Assembly (NCBI GenBank): GCA_023023105.1
Contig: CP083824.1
Span: 1,054,001-1,118,000 of the forward strand
Direction: 5' to 3'
Length of the DNA: 64,000 nt
From: Enterobacter ludwigii
GTDB lineage: Bacteria > Pseudomonadota > Gammaproteobacteria > Enterobacterales > Enterobacteriaceae
Under the pieces are notes generated by a model. The model saw only the letters and a list, made by a program, of their open reading frames with translations, had not been told where the DNA came from and did no database searches. Of this stretch, positions 43,462 through 55,374 are shown one piece after another. Positions within the stretch are counted from its first letter, which is position 1, and every line of letters starts with the position of its first letter. Made by a program: the position numbers and the translations under genes.

Positions 43462-43671
43462 CCTGGAAACCTCTGTGAACGTATTTACCGCAGGGTAATA
43501 TTAACCGCTCGACATGGGAACGTTCCCTAATAACCGATGTGACTATTGTCACAACATTGTTGTTGATGCGCATGTTTTACATGGAGACCTGGCTTTTGCA
43601 CAGGGAGCATAGCTGGATAGGTGAATACAGTTCAGAACGTGGCGTAGAACTCTACAGGCACACTTCAAAGA

Positions 43672-43890
43672 TTAACGAACAAATTTCCATACAGAAGTAG
43701 GAATTTTGTCATACAACTTATTCATCGTCAGCTCAGCAAGACGATGGTCTGCAGCTGAATAAAATACCGCCAGTTCATTATCAGAAAGCTCGTATTTATT
43801 CTTTTCAATGACACGTTCGAGCGTGTCAATTGACTGACAGCGTCGTAAGCGCATCAAATAATCGATCTTTGTGAGTGGTTTATCAGACAT
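43672..43890 (-). CDS. hha: haemolysin expression-modulating protein Hha
   Basis: Hha is a small H-NS co-factor that modulates silencing of horizontally acquired genes and toxin expression. The 72-residue product is nearly identical to E. coli Hha ([20 protein letters not shown]). Charged helices and the [17 protein letters not shown] segment are intact. It lies 27 bases after tomB on the same strand and is thought to form with it a biofilm-related, toxin-antitoxin-like pair. Confidence 0.97.
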   Translation of the reverse strand: MSDKPLTKIDYLMRLRRCQSIDTLERVIEKNKYELSDNELAVFYSAADHRLAELTMNKLYDKIPTSVWKFVR

Positions 43891-43917
43891 AAATTCACCT
43901 TAGTAATTGTAATAATT

Positions 43918-44292
43918 TTAACAGGAAAGACTAACCGGGTTAGCTCTGCTCACGTTGACGAAACAGCGGAATAGCCGGTTTCCCGATTTACGCCATTTTT
44001 GCAAATCCTGGGCGTTAATGCCGTAACTGCTGAACAACATAAAGGTGTCATCCAGGTATTCATCAATTTGCTCAATGAGCTTATTATCTTCATTGTACTT
44101 AATTTTATAATTAAGTGCGAAGGTTGCGATATGCTCTATAAGCTCATTCAACTGTAAATTGATGGCAGACGTTGGGTCGTTCACCCAGCCATGGTTGCTT
44201 TCATCAAGATTGGCAAGGCAGTCATGGTACAAGGATTCGCAGAGAAATTTCAACTGCGCGATATCATGCCTTTTTGGCGAGTACTCGTCCAT
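43918..44292 (-). CDS. tomB: Hha-toxicity modulator TomB
   Basis: TomB (YbaJ) counters Hha toxicity, reportedly by promoting oxidation of a cysteine in Hha, and affects biofilm formation. The start at 44292 (MDEYSPKRHDIAQLKFLCES) gives 124 residues, the E. coli length; a longer frame from 44325 adds 11 residues not seen in the family. Cysteines are present near residues 18, 25, 109 and at the C terminus (VSLSC). It is the first gene of tomB-hha and is preceded by a long AT-rich gap. Confidence 0.95.
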   Translation of the reverse strand: MDEYSPKRHDIAQLKFLCESLYHDCLANLDESNHGWVNDPTSAINLQLNELIEHIATFALNYKIKYNEDNKLIEQIDEYLDDTFMLFSSYGINAQDLQKWRKSGNRLFRCFVNVSRANPVSLSC

Positions 44293-44607
44293 AGCGCATC
44301 CCCTTCTGAGTGATTTCTTACTCACCGAACATCATTGTCGGGATGGATACAACATACTTAGCCACATGGGTGCTGTGTTCCTGATATCTCTAACTATAAG
44401 CCACTCCATTCAAGATTTCACCGCGCTATTACGAAAAATTACAAATAAAACCGCAGACTGCGAGCGTTTACGCAAATGTTTGTCCGGAAGTGAACATTTT
44501 GATCTAAATTAACAAAGAATTTTTTTTCGCTTCCTTACGTTTCATTGGTTTAGCTTAAACGATGGGAAGACGTCCTGGTCCGGAGTTCTGTTTGTCCGAA
44601 CTTGTTG

Positions 44608-44623
44608 TTAGGAATATTCCTAA
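44608..44623. promoter_or_regulatory. candidate RcsAB box
   Basis: TTAGGAATATTCCTAA is a perfect palindrome. Its inner 14 bases differ at one position from the RcsAB box consensus TAAGAATATTCCTA. It lies 316 bases upstream of tomB. Regulation of tomB-hha, or of an unseen transcript, by RcsB with RcsA is an inference. Confidence 0.5.
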
Positions 44624-44762
44624 TAGCTTAAGCGTGGAAATGAAATTAAAAAAATCCCGAATTCACCGATTAAGCGATCAGTTAATTATGATATGCCTAA
44701 TAAACATGGCAGGAAATAAATGGAAAAACAATAAGCGTATTTTATGATTTTTTCAGGAAATG

Positions 44763-44788
44763 AAAAAGGCCGCTAATGCGGCCTTTTT
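44763..44788. terminator. acrAB terminator
   Basis: AAAAAGGCCGC pairs with GCGGCCTTTTT around TAAT. The symmetric A and T flanks let it work in either direction. It lies 18 bases after the acrB stop. Confidence 0.92.
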
Positions 44789-44805
44789 ATCATGTGAAAC
44801 CGGTA

Positions 44806-47955
<3,150 letters not shown>

Positions 47956-47974
47956 TTAACGGCTCCTGTTTAAG

Positions 47975-49168
47975 TTAAGACTTGGTTTGTTCTGACTGGC
48001 CAGCGGCCGAAGCTTGTTGTTTATCGTCAGATTTCACTTCCTGTGCTTTGACCTGCGCGCCAGGACGAACTTTTTGCAAACCAGTAATAATCACGCGATC
48101 GCCATCTTTCAGACCTTCCGTCACCAGCCATTTATCGCCAATCGCCTGTGTAGCAGTGATATTACGTGTTTCGACTTTGTCATCAGCCCCGACAACCAGT
48201 GCGCTCGCATCGCCGCGAGGTGTACGGGTTACACCCTGCTGTGGAACCAGAATGGCGGTTGGGTTGGTCCCTTCTTCCAGACGTGCGCGAACAAACATAC
48301 CTGGCAGCAGATTCTTGTCAGGGTTCGGGAAAATCGCACGTAAGGTGATGGAGCCGGTGGTCTGGTCGACCGTCACGTCAGAGAATTCCAGCGTACCTTC
48401 CTGCGGGAACTTGATACCGTCGTTCGTCACCAGTTCCACTTTGGCTTTGCCGTTTTCCTGCTTCAGGGTGCCGTTAGCCAGCTCCTGTTTCAGACGCAGG
48501 AAATCGTTGCTCGACTGGGTCACGTCGACGTAGATTGGATCAAGCTGCTGCACAGTCGCCAGCGCAGTGGCCTGACCGTTCTGCACCAGTGCCCCTTCCG
48601 TCACGGAAGATTTGCCAATACGACCGCTAATCGGAGAGGTCACTTTGGTATAGGCCAGGTTAATGCGGGCGGTTTCGACAGCTGCTTTCGCTGCCACTAC
48701 GGCCGCGTTAGCCTGCTGGGCATCTGCCAGGGCGGTATCGTAATCCTGTTGGCTGATGTACTTGGTACCGAGCAGTTTTTGGTAGCGGTTCAGCGTCAAC
48801 TGGGCGATTTTGGCTGCGGCTTGTGCTTTCGCCAGGTCGCCTTTGGCGCTTTCATAAGATGCCTGATAGGTTGCCGGATCAATCTGATACAGAGACTCAC
48901 CCGCTTTAACATCCCCGCCTTCGGTAAAGTTACGTTTCAGGATAATGCCACTCACCTGAGGACGAACTTCCGCAATGCGATATGCATTTGTACGGCCGGG
49001 TAATTCTGTAGTGATTTGAAGAGGTTCGGATTTGAGCGTCACAACGCCAACTTCTGGCATCTGCTGAGCTCCTTGTTGAGCCTGTTTATTGTCACATCCT
49101 GTAAGCGCTAAGCTGCCTGAGAGCATCAGAACGACCGCCAGAGGCGTTAACCCTCTGTTTTTGTTCAT
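47975..49168 (-). CDS. acrA: multidrug efflux periplasmic adaptor AcrA
   Basis: AcrA is the lipoprotein adaptor linking AcrB to TolC. The start at 49168 (MNKNRGLTPLAVVLMLSGS) gives 397 residues, the E. coli length; an in-frame upstream start at 49219 falls within the regulatory region. The lipobox is LTGC (Cys25). Beta-barrel, lipoyl and long coiled-coil hairpin domains follow in order (the hairpin lies at about residues 100-170), and the tail is Gln/Ser-rich. It is divergent from its repressor gene acrR. Confidence 0.98.
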   Translation of the reverse strand: MNKNRGLTPLAVVLMLSGSLALTGCDNKQAQQGAQQMPEVGVVTLKSEPLQITTELPGRTNAYRIAEVRPQVSGIILKRNFTEGGDVKAGESLYQIDPATYQASYESAKGDLAKAQAAAKIAQLTLNRYQKLLGTKYISQQDYDTALADAQQANAAVVAAKAAVETARINLAYTKVTSPISGRIGKSSVTEGALVQNGQATALATVQQLDPIYVDVTQSSNDFLRLKQELANGTLKQENGKAKVELVTNDGIKFPQEGTLEFSDVTVDQTTGSITLRAIFPNPDKNLLPGMFVRARLEEGTNPTAILVPQQGVTRTPRGDASALVVGADDKVETRNITATQAIGDKWLVTEGLKDGDRVIITGLQKVRPGAQVKAQEVKSDDKQQASAAGQSEQTKS

Positions 49169-49257
49169 ATGTAAACCTCTAGTGTCCGATTTCAAATTGA
49201 TCAATGGTCCTGAGTCCAAAAACCCATTGCTGCGTTTATATTATCGTCATGCTATGG

Positions 49258-49281
49258 TACATACATTCACAAATGTATGTA
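49258..49281. promoter_or_regulatory. AcrR operator
   Basis: A 24-base inverted repeat with arms TACATACATT and AATGTATGTA. It corresponds to the known AcrR operator of E. coli. It lies between the divergent acrA and acrR, 28 bases before acrR, and should control both. Confidence 0.92.
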
Positions 49282-49309
49282 AATCTGACTCCTGTAAATT
49301 CACCCACCT

Positions 49310-49963
49310 ATGGCACGAAAAACTAAACAACAAGCGCTGGAAACCCGACAACACATTCTGGATGTGGCAATGCGTTTGTTCTCTCAGCAGGGTGTTTCAT
49401 CGACCTCGCTGGCACAGATTGCTCAGGCCGCAGGTGTCACGCGGGGAGCGATTTACTGGCATTTTAAAGACAAGTCAGATCTGTTCAGTGAAATCTGGGA
49501 GCTTTCAGAGTCCAGCATTAGCGATCTAGAGAGTGAGTATCGGGCAAAATTCCCTGACGATCCACTCTCAGTATTAAGAGAAATATTAGTATATATCCTT
49601 GAAGCGACAGTCGTTGAGGAACGTCGCAGGTTAATGATGGAAATTATTTTCCATAAATGCGAGTTCGTGGGTGAGATGGCGGTGGTGCAGCAGGCGCAGC
49701 GCAGTCTCAGCCTGGAGAGCTATGACCGCATCGAACAGAACCTGAGCGTGTGTATGCAGGCAAAGCTGTTACCGGCCAATCTGATGACCCGACGGGCGGC
49801 TATTCTGATGCGCAGCTACATTTCAGGCCTGATGGAAAACTGGCTTTTTGCGCCGGAATCCTTTGACCTCAGAGAGGAAGCTCGCAGTTATGTGGCGATT
49901 TTACTGGAAATGCTACAGCTCTGCCCCACGCTGCGCAGCGACACGCCTTCGTTAACGGCCTGA
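49310..49963 (+). CDS. acrR: TetR-family repressor AcrR
   Basis: AcrR represses acrAB and itself and is released by pump substrates. The 217-residue product has the TetR helix-turn-helix at about residues 30-52 ([20 protein letters not shown]) and an all-helical ligand-binding domain after it. The N terminus [20 protein letters not shown] matches E. coli. No frameshift or premature stop is seen, so the repressor should be functional. Confidence 0.97.
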   Translation: MARKTKQQALETRQHILDVAMRLFSQQGVSSTSLAQIAQAAGVTRGAIYWHFKDKSDLFSEIWELSESSISDLESEYRAKFPDDPLSVLREILVYILEATVVEERRRLMMEIIFHKCEFVGEMAVVQQAQRSLSLESYDRIEQNLSVCMQAKLLPANLMTRRAAILMRSYISGLMENWLFAPESFDLREEARSYVAILLEMLQLCPTLRSDTPSLTA

Positions 49964-50076
49964 CCCCTTTCCAGGATTTATCTCAGAGGATAACGTTCGC
50001 GCTATTCTGCTTCAGGCGAGCGTGATATTCTTCACGCCGGACTATTTTCGGTCATCTTCTGACATCATTCACGACT

Positions 50077-53000
50077 ATGCTGCCCATCAATCGCTCGCAA
50101 CATCCTGTTTTTGCATTGCTCCTTGCGATGCTGTTTTTCTTCGCCACGGCACCGCTTTCCTGGGCCCGTGCCGACAACAGCAATGATATTCCCTCGCGCG
50201 CTGATGTTCAGTCGCAACTCGACACCCTGAACAAACAGAAAGATCTCTCTCCTCAGGAGAAGCTTATCCAGCAGGATCTGACGGAAACGCTGGAAACGTA
50301 CGATAAAATTGAGCGTGTCAAAGCTGAAACCGCGCAACTGCGTCAGAAGGTGGCTCAGGCTCCTGACAACATGCGCAAGGCAACGGATGCGCTGAATGCC
50401 CTGAGTGACGTCGATAACGACGATGAAACACGTAAAACACTCGCGACCCTTTCTTTACGTCAGCTGGAGTCGCGTGTCTCGCAATCACTTGACGATCTGC
50501 AAACCGCACAGTCCGATCTCGCAACGTATAATAGCCAACTTGTCTCACTGCAGACTCAGCCCGAGCGCGTGCAAAACGCAATGTACGCCGCGTCCCAACA
50601 GCTGCAGCAGATCCGTAACCGCCTGAATGGCACGACGGTGGGTGAGGGCACTTTACGCCCGACGCAGCAAACCCTGCTGCTGGTTCAGCAAACATTACTC
50701 AACGCGCAAATCGAACAGCAGCGTAAGAGCCTGGAAGGGAATACGGTGCTGCAGGACACGCTTCAGAAACAGCGTGATTACGTCACCGCGAATATTAATC
50801 GCCTGGAACACCAGCTGCAGCTGTTGCAGGAGGCGGTTAACAGTAAACGCCTGACGCTGACAGAAAAAACCGCCCAGGAGGCAGTATCACCTGACGAAAC
50901 CGCTCGTATTCAGGCGAACCCACTGGTGAAACAGGAACTCGAGGCTAACCATCAGCTCAGCCAGCGTCTGATACAGGCGACGGAAAGCGGTAACTCGCTG
51001 GTTCAGCAAAATATCAAAGTAAAAAACTGGCTGGACCGCGCGCTGCAGGCTGAACGCAACATTAAAGAGCAGATTGCGGTTCTGAAAGGCAGCCTCCTCC
51101 TGTCGCGTATTCTCTACCAACAGCAGCAGACGCTCCCGTCTGCCGATGAACTGGAGGATATGACCAACCGCATCGCGGATTTGCGTCTGGAGCAGTTTGA
51201 TGTCAACCAGCAGCGAGATGCCCTTTTCCAGAGCGATACCTTTGTCGCCAAAATTGAAGAAGGCCATTCCAGTGACGTGAACCCGGAGGTGCACGATGCG
51301 CTACTTCAGGTAGTGGATATGCGTCGCGAACTGCTGGACCAGCTCAACAAACAGCTGGGCAACCAGTTGATGATGGCCATTAACCTGCAGATCAACCAGC
51401 AGCAGTTGGTGAGCGTCTCGAAAAGTCTGCAGGAAATTTTGACGCAGCAGATTTTCTGGGTAAACAGCAACAAGCCAATGGACTGGGACTGGATTAAATC
51501 CTTCCCTGAGACGCTGAAAACGCAGATCAAGAGCATGAAAATTACCGTGAACTGGGAGAAAGCCTGGCCTGCGGTGATGATTGCCTTCCTGGCGGGATTA
51601 CCGCTGCTGCTGATTGCCGGTCTGATCCGCTGGCGTCTGGGCTGGCTGAAGAAGTATCAGGCGAAACTGGCATCCGAAGTGGGACAACTGCGAAACGATA
51701 GCCAGCTTCATACGCCGAAAGCGATTCTGATCGATCTCATCCGCGCCCTGCCGGTGTGCCTGATTATCCTGGCGGTAGGTCTGATTCTGCTCACGATGCA
51801 GCTTAACGTCAGCGATCTGCTGTGGGCATTCAGTAAGAAACTGGCGCTGTTCTGGCTGGTGTTTGGTCTGTGCTGGAAGGTACTGGAAAAAGACGGCGTG
51901 GCAGTGCGCCATTTCAACATGCCTGCGCAGCTGACCAGCCACTGGCGTCGTCAGATTGTGCGTATCAGCCTGGCTCTTCTGCCGCTGCACTTCTGGTCGG
52001 TTGTCTCTGAACTTTCCCCGCTGCATCTGATGGATGATGTACTGGGGCAGTTGGTTATTTTGTTGAACCTGCTCCTGATTGCCATTCTGATGTGGCCGAT
52101 GTGCCGCGATAGCTGGCGTGATAAAGAGTCCCACAATATTCGTCTGGCTACCGTGACGGTACTGGCAATCATTCCGCTGGCGCTGATGGTGCTCACGGCA
52201 ACGGGCTACTTCTACACCACGCTGCGTCTGTCTGGTCGCTGGATTGAAACGGTTTATCTGGTGATCATCTGGAACCTGCTCTATCAGACCGTTCTGCGAG
52301 GTTTGAGTGTTGCGGCCCGTCGTATCGCCTATCGCCGTGCCATTGCGCGTCGTCAACATCAGGTAAAAGAGGGCGCGGAAGGGGCGGAGCCACAGGAAGA
52401 GCCGACCATCGCCCTGGAGCAGGTCAACCAGCAGACGCTGCGTATCACCATGCTGGTGATGGTCGCTCTGTTTGCGGTGATGTTCTGGGCTATCTGGTCT
52501 GATTTAATTACCGTCTTCGCCTATCTGGACAGTATCACCCTCTGGCAATACAACGGTACCGAAGCCGGTGCTGCGGTCATGAAGAGCGTCACCATGGGCA
52601 GCCTGCTCTTTGCGCTGGTTTCATCGATGGTGGCCTGGGCGCTGATTCGCAACCTGCCGGGCCTGCTGGAAGTACTGGTACTGTCGCGCCTGAACCTGCG
52701 TCAGGGGGCGTCCTATGCCATTACTACCATCCTCAACTACGTCATTATTATTGTCGGGGCGATGACGGTCTTTGGCTCGCTGGGTGTCTCGTGGGATAAA
52801 CTCCAGTGGCTGGCTGCCGCGCTCTCGGTAGGTCTTGGTTTTGGCCTGCAGGAGATATTCGGTAACTTTGTATCCGGCCTGATCATCCTGTTCGAACGTC
52901 CAGTTCGTATCGGCGATACCGTCACCATCGGCACGTTCTCCGGTACGGTCAGCAAGATCCGTATTCGAGCCACCACCATTACCGACTTTGATCGCAAAGA

Positions 53001-53424
53001 GGTGATCATCCCGAACAAAGCGTTCGTGACCGAGCGCCTGATCAACTGGTCGCTTTCAGACACCGTGACGCGCGTAGTTATCCGCCTGGGCGTGGCCTAC
53101 GGTTCGGATCTGGATAAGGTAAAAGAGGTACTGCTGCAGGCGGCGTCTGAACATCCGAAAGTGATGCACGATCCTGCGCCATCGGTCTTCTTCACCACCT
53201 TTGGGCCGAGCACGCTGGATCACGAGCTGCGTTTATACGTACGTGAACTGCGTGACCGCAGTTATACCGTGGATGAGCTGAACCGCTCTATCGATCGCCT
53301 GTGTCGTGAGAACGATATTAATATCGCCTTCAACCAGCTTGAAGTTCACCTGCGTAACGAGAAAGGTGACGAGCATACGGAAGTGAAGCGCGACATTAAG
53401 GGTGATGATCCTACTCCTGCCTAA
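50077..53424 (+). CDS. mscK: potassium-dependent mechanosensitive channel MscK
   Basis: MscK (KefA) opens under membrane tension in the presence of external potassium, ammonium or similar ions and relieves hypo-osmotic shock. The 1115 residues are close to the 1120 of E. coli. A signal peptide ends at about residue 32 (SWARA). A long periplasmic coiled-coil region extends to about residue 480, followed by some eleven transmembrane helices. The MscS-like core near the C terminus contains GVSWDKLQWLAAALSVGLGF and GLQEIFGNFVSG. The gene stands alone after acrR. Confidence 0.97.
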   Translation: MLPINRSQHPVFALLLAMLFFFATAPLSWARADNSNDIPSRADVQSQLDTLNKQKDLSPQEKLIQQDLTETLETYDKIERVKAETAQLRQKVAQAPDNMRKATDALNALSDVDNDDETRKTLATLSLRQLESRVSQSLDDLQTAQSDLATYNSQLVSLQTQPERVQNAMYAASQQLQQIRNRLNGTTVGEGTLRPTQQTLLLVQQTLLNAQIEQQRKSLEGNTVLQDTLQKQRDYVTANINRLEHQLQLLQEAVNSKRLTLTEKTAQEAVSPDETARIQANPLVKQELEANHQLSQRLIQATESGNSLVQQNIKVKNWLDRALQAERNIKEQIAVLKGSLLLSRILYQQQQTLPSADELEDMTNRIADLRLEQFDVNQQRDALFQSDTFVAKIEEGHSSDVNPEVHDALLQVVDMRRELLDQLNKQLGNQLMMAINLQINQQQLVSVSKSLQEILTQQIFWVNSNKPMDWDWIKSFPETLKTQIKSMKITVNWEKAWPAVMIAFLAGLPLLLIAGLIRWRLGWLKKYQAKLASEVGQLRNDSQLHTPKAILIDLIRALPVCLIILAVGLILLTMQLNVSDLLWAFSKKLALFWLVFGLCWKVLEKDGVAVRHFNMPAQLTSHWRRQIVRISLALLPLHFWSVVSELSPLHLMDDVLGQLVILLNLLLIAILMWPMCRDSWRDKESHNIRLATVTVLAIIPLALMVLTATGYFYTTLRLSGRWIETVYLVIIWNLLYQTVLRGLSVAARRIAYRRAIARRQHQVKEGAEGAEPQEEPTIALEQVNQQTLRITMLVMVALFAVMFWAIWSDLITVFAYLDSITLWQYNGTEAGAAVMKSVTMGSLLFALVSSMVAWALIRNLPGLLEVLVLSRLNLRQGASYAITTILNYVIIIVGAMTVFGSLGVSWDKLQWLAAALSVGLGFGLQEIFGNFVSGLIILFERPVRIGDTVTIGTFSGTVSKIRIRATTITDFDRKEVIIPNKAFVTERLINWSLSDTVTRVVIRLGVAYGSDLDKVKEVLLQAASEHPKVMHDPAPSVFFTTFGPSTLDHELRLYVRELRDRSYTVDELNRSIDRLCRENDINIAFNQLEVHLRNEKGDEHTEVKRDIKGDDPTPA

Positions 53425-53430
53425 TCTATT

Positions 53431-53482
53431 TTCCCTCTCCCAGTGAGAGAGAGTTAGGGTGAGGGCTGTATTGCCCTCACCT
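53431..53482. repeat. dyad repeat, copy 2 (runs into rsmS)
   Basis: CCCTCTCCCAGTGAGAGAGAG followed by TTAGGGTGAGGGCTGTATTGCCCTCACC. It is a diverged copy of the family, with an extra inverted repeat GTGAGGGC/GCCCTCAC. The right part overlaps the last nine codons and the stop codon of rsmS. Confidence 0.75.
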
Positions 53483-53612
53483 TACCTTCAAAGTCTCGCC
53501 GTACAATCTCCAGCGCCTTAAGCACCGTCTCTGGGGGGATTTCATGATTCTCCAGTAACATAATCAAATCAACGGCCAGCTTGACCTCATCGGGTGCATT
53601 TTCCAGTGACAT
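53454..53612 (-). CDS. rsmS: RsmS/YbaM family small protein (C terminus formed by a repeat)
   Basis: A 52-residue protein of the YbaM/RsmS family (DUF2496), beginning [20 protein letters not shown] from the ATG at 53612. The first 43 residues (to RRDFEG) align with the E. coli protein, which has 53 residues and ends in a different charged tail. Here the last nine residues (KVRAIQPSP) and the TAA stop are read from a dyad repeat. It lies just downstream of priC on the same strand, 14 bases after the priC stop, as in E. coli. The family has been linked to exoenzyme control in Pectobacterium; its molecular role is not established. Confidence 0.88.
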   Translation of the reverse strand: MSLENAPDEVKLAVDLIMLLENHEIPPETVLKALEIVRRDFEGKVRAIQPSP

Positions 53613-53626
53613 TTGTGTGGCTCCTG

Positions 53627-54154
53627 TTAACGGGTCAAACGTGCAATCACGCGTTCAATCTCATCCAGCGCCTGACGGCAGCGGACAAGGCGTCCTTCCA
53701 GCGCGCTAATCTCACGCATCAATAATTGCTGCTCTTCCAGCGTTTCACTGTTGCTCAGGCGCGCTTCCCGCTCGCGCTTCATCTCGAACAACCGGCGTTC
53801 AAACTCCTGGTTCTCCAGCCGCTTACGCTGCCATTTGCCGAGCCCCGGAGATGCACCGTCCCAGGCGCGCAGCGTCCAGGTGGCAATTTCCCGGCGCAGG
53901 GCGGTGATTTGCCCGGTGAGATGCTCTGCAAGCCAGGCCACCTGCTGTGTTTGCTTGTGCTCAACCGCGTGGCGAAGCTCATCAAGATGGGCCTGGGCTT
54001 CAGCAATATAATCCTGAATGAGCGTGCTTCGGGTGCGAAAAAGTTGCCGGTCAAAGCGCGGCTTCAGCGTGGCGTGCCCCATCAGAGGGGTAGCCTCTGC
54101 TCGCAGGGTGGTCAGCTGTTTTTGCAGCGTCTCCAGAAGCAAGGCTGTTTTCAA
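53627..54154 (-). CDS. priC: primosomal replication protein N''
   Basis: PriC helps reload the DnaB helicase at stalled or collapsed replication forks that carry a leading-strand gap. The 175-residue product equals the E. coli length and is an all-helical protein ([20 protein letters not shown] at the start, long charged helices near residues 95-175). It is divergent from ybaN, 50 bases apart, and is followed by rsmS. Confidence 0.93.
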   Translation of the reverse strand: MKTALLLETLQKQLTTLRAEATPLMGHATLKPRFDRQLFRTRSTLIQDYIAEAQAHLDELRHAVEHKQTQQVAWLAEHLTGQITALRREIATWTLRAWDGASPGLGKWQRKRLENQEFERRLFEMKREREARLSNSETLEEQQLLMREISALEGRLVRCRQALDEIERVIARLTR

Positions 54155-54204
54155 GGCGCTCTCCAGTGGTAAAGTAGCCGTTCAGTTTGATAACGATTCG
54201 CATT

Positions 54205-54582
54205 ATGCAGCGTACTATTTTAATCATCATTGGCTGGCTGGCGGTAGTGCTTGGCACATTAGGTGTGGTTTTACCCTTGCTGCCGACCACGCCGTTTATC
54301 CTGCTGGCGGCCTGGTGCTTCGCCCGATCATCGCCGCGTTTTCACCACTGGCTGCTGTATCGCTCATGGTTTGGCGGTTATCTGCGCCACTGGCAAAAAC
54401 ACCGGGCCATGCCGCCCGGTGCTAAACCGCGCGCGATCGCGGTGATCCTCATTACCTTCGCTATTTCATTATGGCTGGTGAAAATGATGTGGGTACGGAT
54501 CCTGTTGCTGGCGATCCTGACATGCCTGCTCATCTTTATGTGGCGAATCCCGGTGGTTGATGAAAAGCAACAAAAGCACTGA
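54205..54582 (+). CDS. ybaN: YbaN family inner-membrane protein (DUF454)
   Basis: A 125-residue membrane protein of the DUF454 family. From the start at 54205 ([20 protein letters not shown]) the length equals E. coli YbaN; an in-frame Met at 54187 adds six residues. Hydrophobic helices lie at about 4-40, 78-98 and 100-118, and the family signature [20 protein letters not shown] is intact. Function is unknown. It is divergent from priC and precedes apt. Confidence 0.9.
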   Translation: MQRTILIIIGWLAVVLGTLGVVLPLLPTTPFILLAAWCFARSSPRFHHWLLYRSWFGGYLRHWQKHRAMPPGAKPRAIAVILITFAISLWLVKMMWVRILLLAILTCLLIFMWRIPVVDEKQQKH

Positions 54583-54734
54583 CGCCTTATAATGTCTGTT
54601 GCAATTATCTCGCACAGCCAGTAAATTCGACCGTTTTCGAGCACAGGTGCGCCTGGTTAAAGGTTAAACAATTGTTATCTTTAATCGACTCGTTGCGCGC
54701 TGTGAGTAACACTGTTTCATTTAGGCACAAACCG

Positions 54735-55286
54735 ATGACCGCAACTGCACAGCAGCTTGAATATCTGAAAAACAGCATCAAAAGTATCCAGGACTATCCA
54801 AAACCTGGCATTCTTTTCCGTGATGTCACCAGCTTGCTGGAAGACCCGAAAGCGTACGCGCTCAGCATTGAACTGCTGGTTGAGCGTTATAAAAACGCCG
54901 GGATCACCAAAGTAGTAGGTACCGAAGCCCGTGGCTTCCTGTTTGGCGCACCGGTTGCGCTGGCGTTGGGTGTGGGTTTTGTTCCGGTACGTAAACCGCG
55001 CAAACTGCCACGTGAAACCATCGCTGAAAGCTACGAGCTGGAATACGGCACCGATCAGCTGGAGATCCACGTTGATGCGATCGTCCCTGGCGACAAAGTG
55101 CTGGTGGTTGACGATCTGCTGGCAACCGGCGGCACCATCGAAGCGACCGTGAAGCTGATCCGTCGTCTGGGTGGTGAAGTGACCGATGCGGCATTCATCA
55201 TCAACCTGTTCGATCTGGGCGGTGAACAGCGCCTGGAAAAACAGGGTATTACCAGCTACAGCCTGGTGCCATTCCCGGGTCACTGA
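54735..55286 (+). CDS. apt: adenine phosphoribosyltransferase
   Basis: Apt salvages adenine by joining it to PRPP to make AMP. The start at 54735 ([20 protein letters not shown]) gives 183 residues, the E. coli length; the frame extends 21 codons further upstream but these are not conserved. The PRPP-binding motif [13 protein letters not shown] lies at about residues 120-132, and the flexible loop and hood segments are typical of type I phosphoribosyltransferases. dnaX follows. Confidence 0.97.
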   Translation: MTATAQQLEYLKNSIKSIQDYPKPGILFRDVTSLLEDPKAYALSIELLVERYKNAGITKVVGTEARGFLFGAPVALALGVGFVPVRKPRKLPRETIAESYELEYGTDQLEIHVDAIVPGDKVLVVDDLLATGGTIEATVKLIRRLGGEVTDAAFIINLFDLGGEQRLEKQGITSYSLVPFPGH

Positions 55287-55296
55287 TCCCGATTTT

Positions 55297-55325
55297 CACA
55301 ACCTCGCTCAATGGGTGAGGTTGTG
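55297..55325 (+). terminator. hairpin between apt and dnaX
   Basis: CACAACCTC pairs with GAGGTTGTG across an 11-base loop, 11 bases after the apt stop. No T-run follows, so it may be a weak or factor-dependent terminator. Confidence 0.5.
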
Positions 55326-55374
55326 ATAGCATTCCCCTCCATAAATTCACCTTCCAGCGTTGCAGAGCCTGCCC

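Larger units (their letters stand above)
44293..44805. other. 513-base AT-rich region between tomB and acrB
   Basis: This region contains the promoter side of tomB-hha and the terminator of acrAB (44763-44788). The middle is AT-rich and holds a perfect 16-base palindrome at 44608-44623. A 61-codon plus-strand frame (44562-44747) crosses the palindrome, has no good ribosome-binding site and no recognisable domain; I do not call it a gene. Confidence 0.5.

Noticed and set aside
44562..44747. A 61-codon open frame between tomB and acrB, considered as a degraded regulator
   Set aside because: A weak resemblance to LuxR-type helices could not be sustained by eye. No ribosome-binding site is seen and the frame crosses a regulatory-looking palindrome.
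51598..52359. A 253-codon open frame antisense to mscK
   Set aside because: It is a shadow of the transmembrane coding region of mscK, with Gln/Arg/His-rich composition produced by complementing hydrophobic codons.
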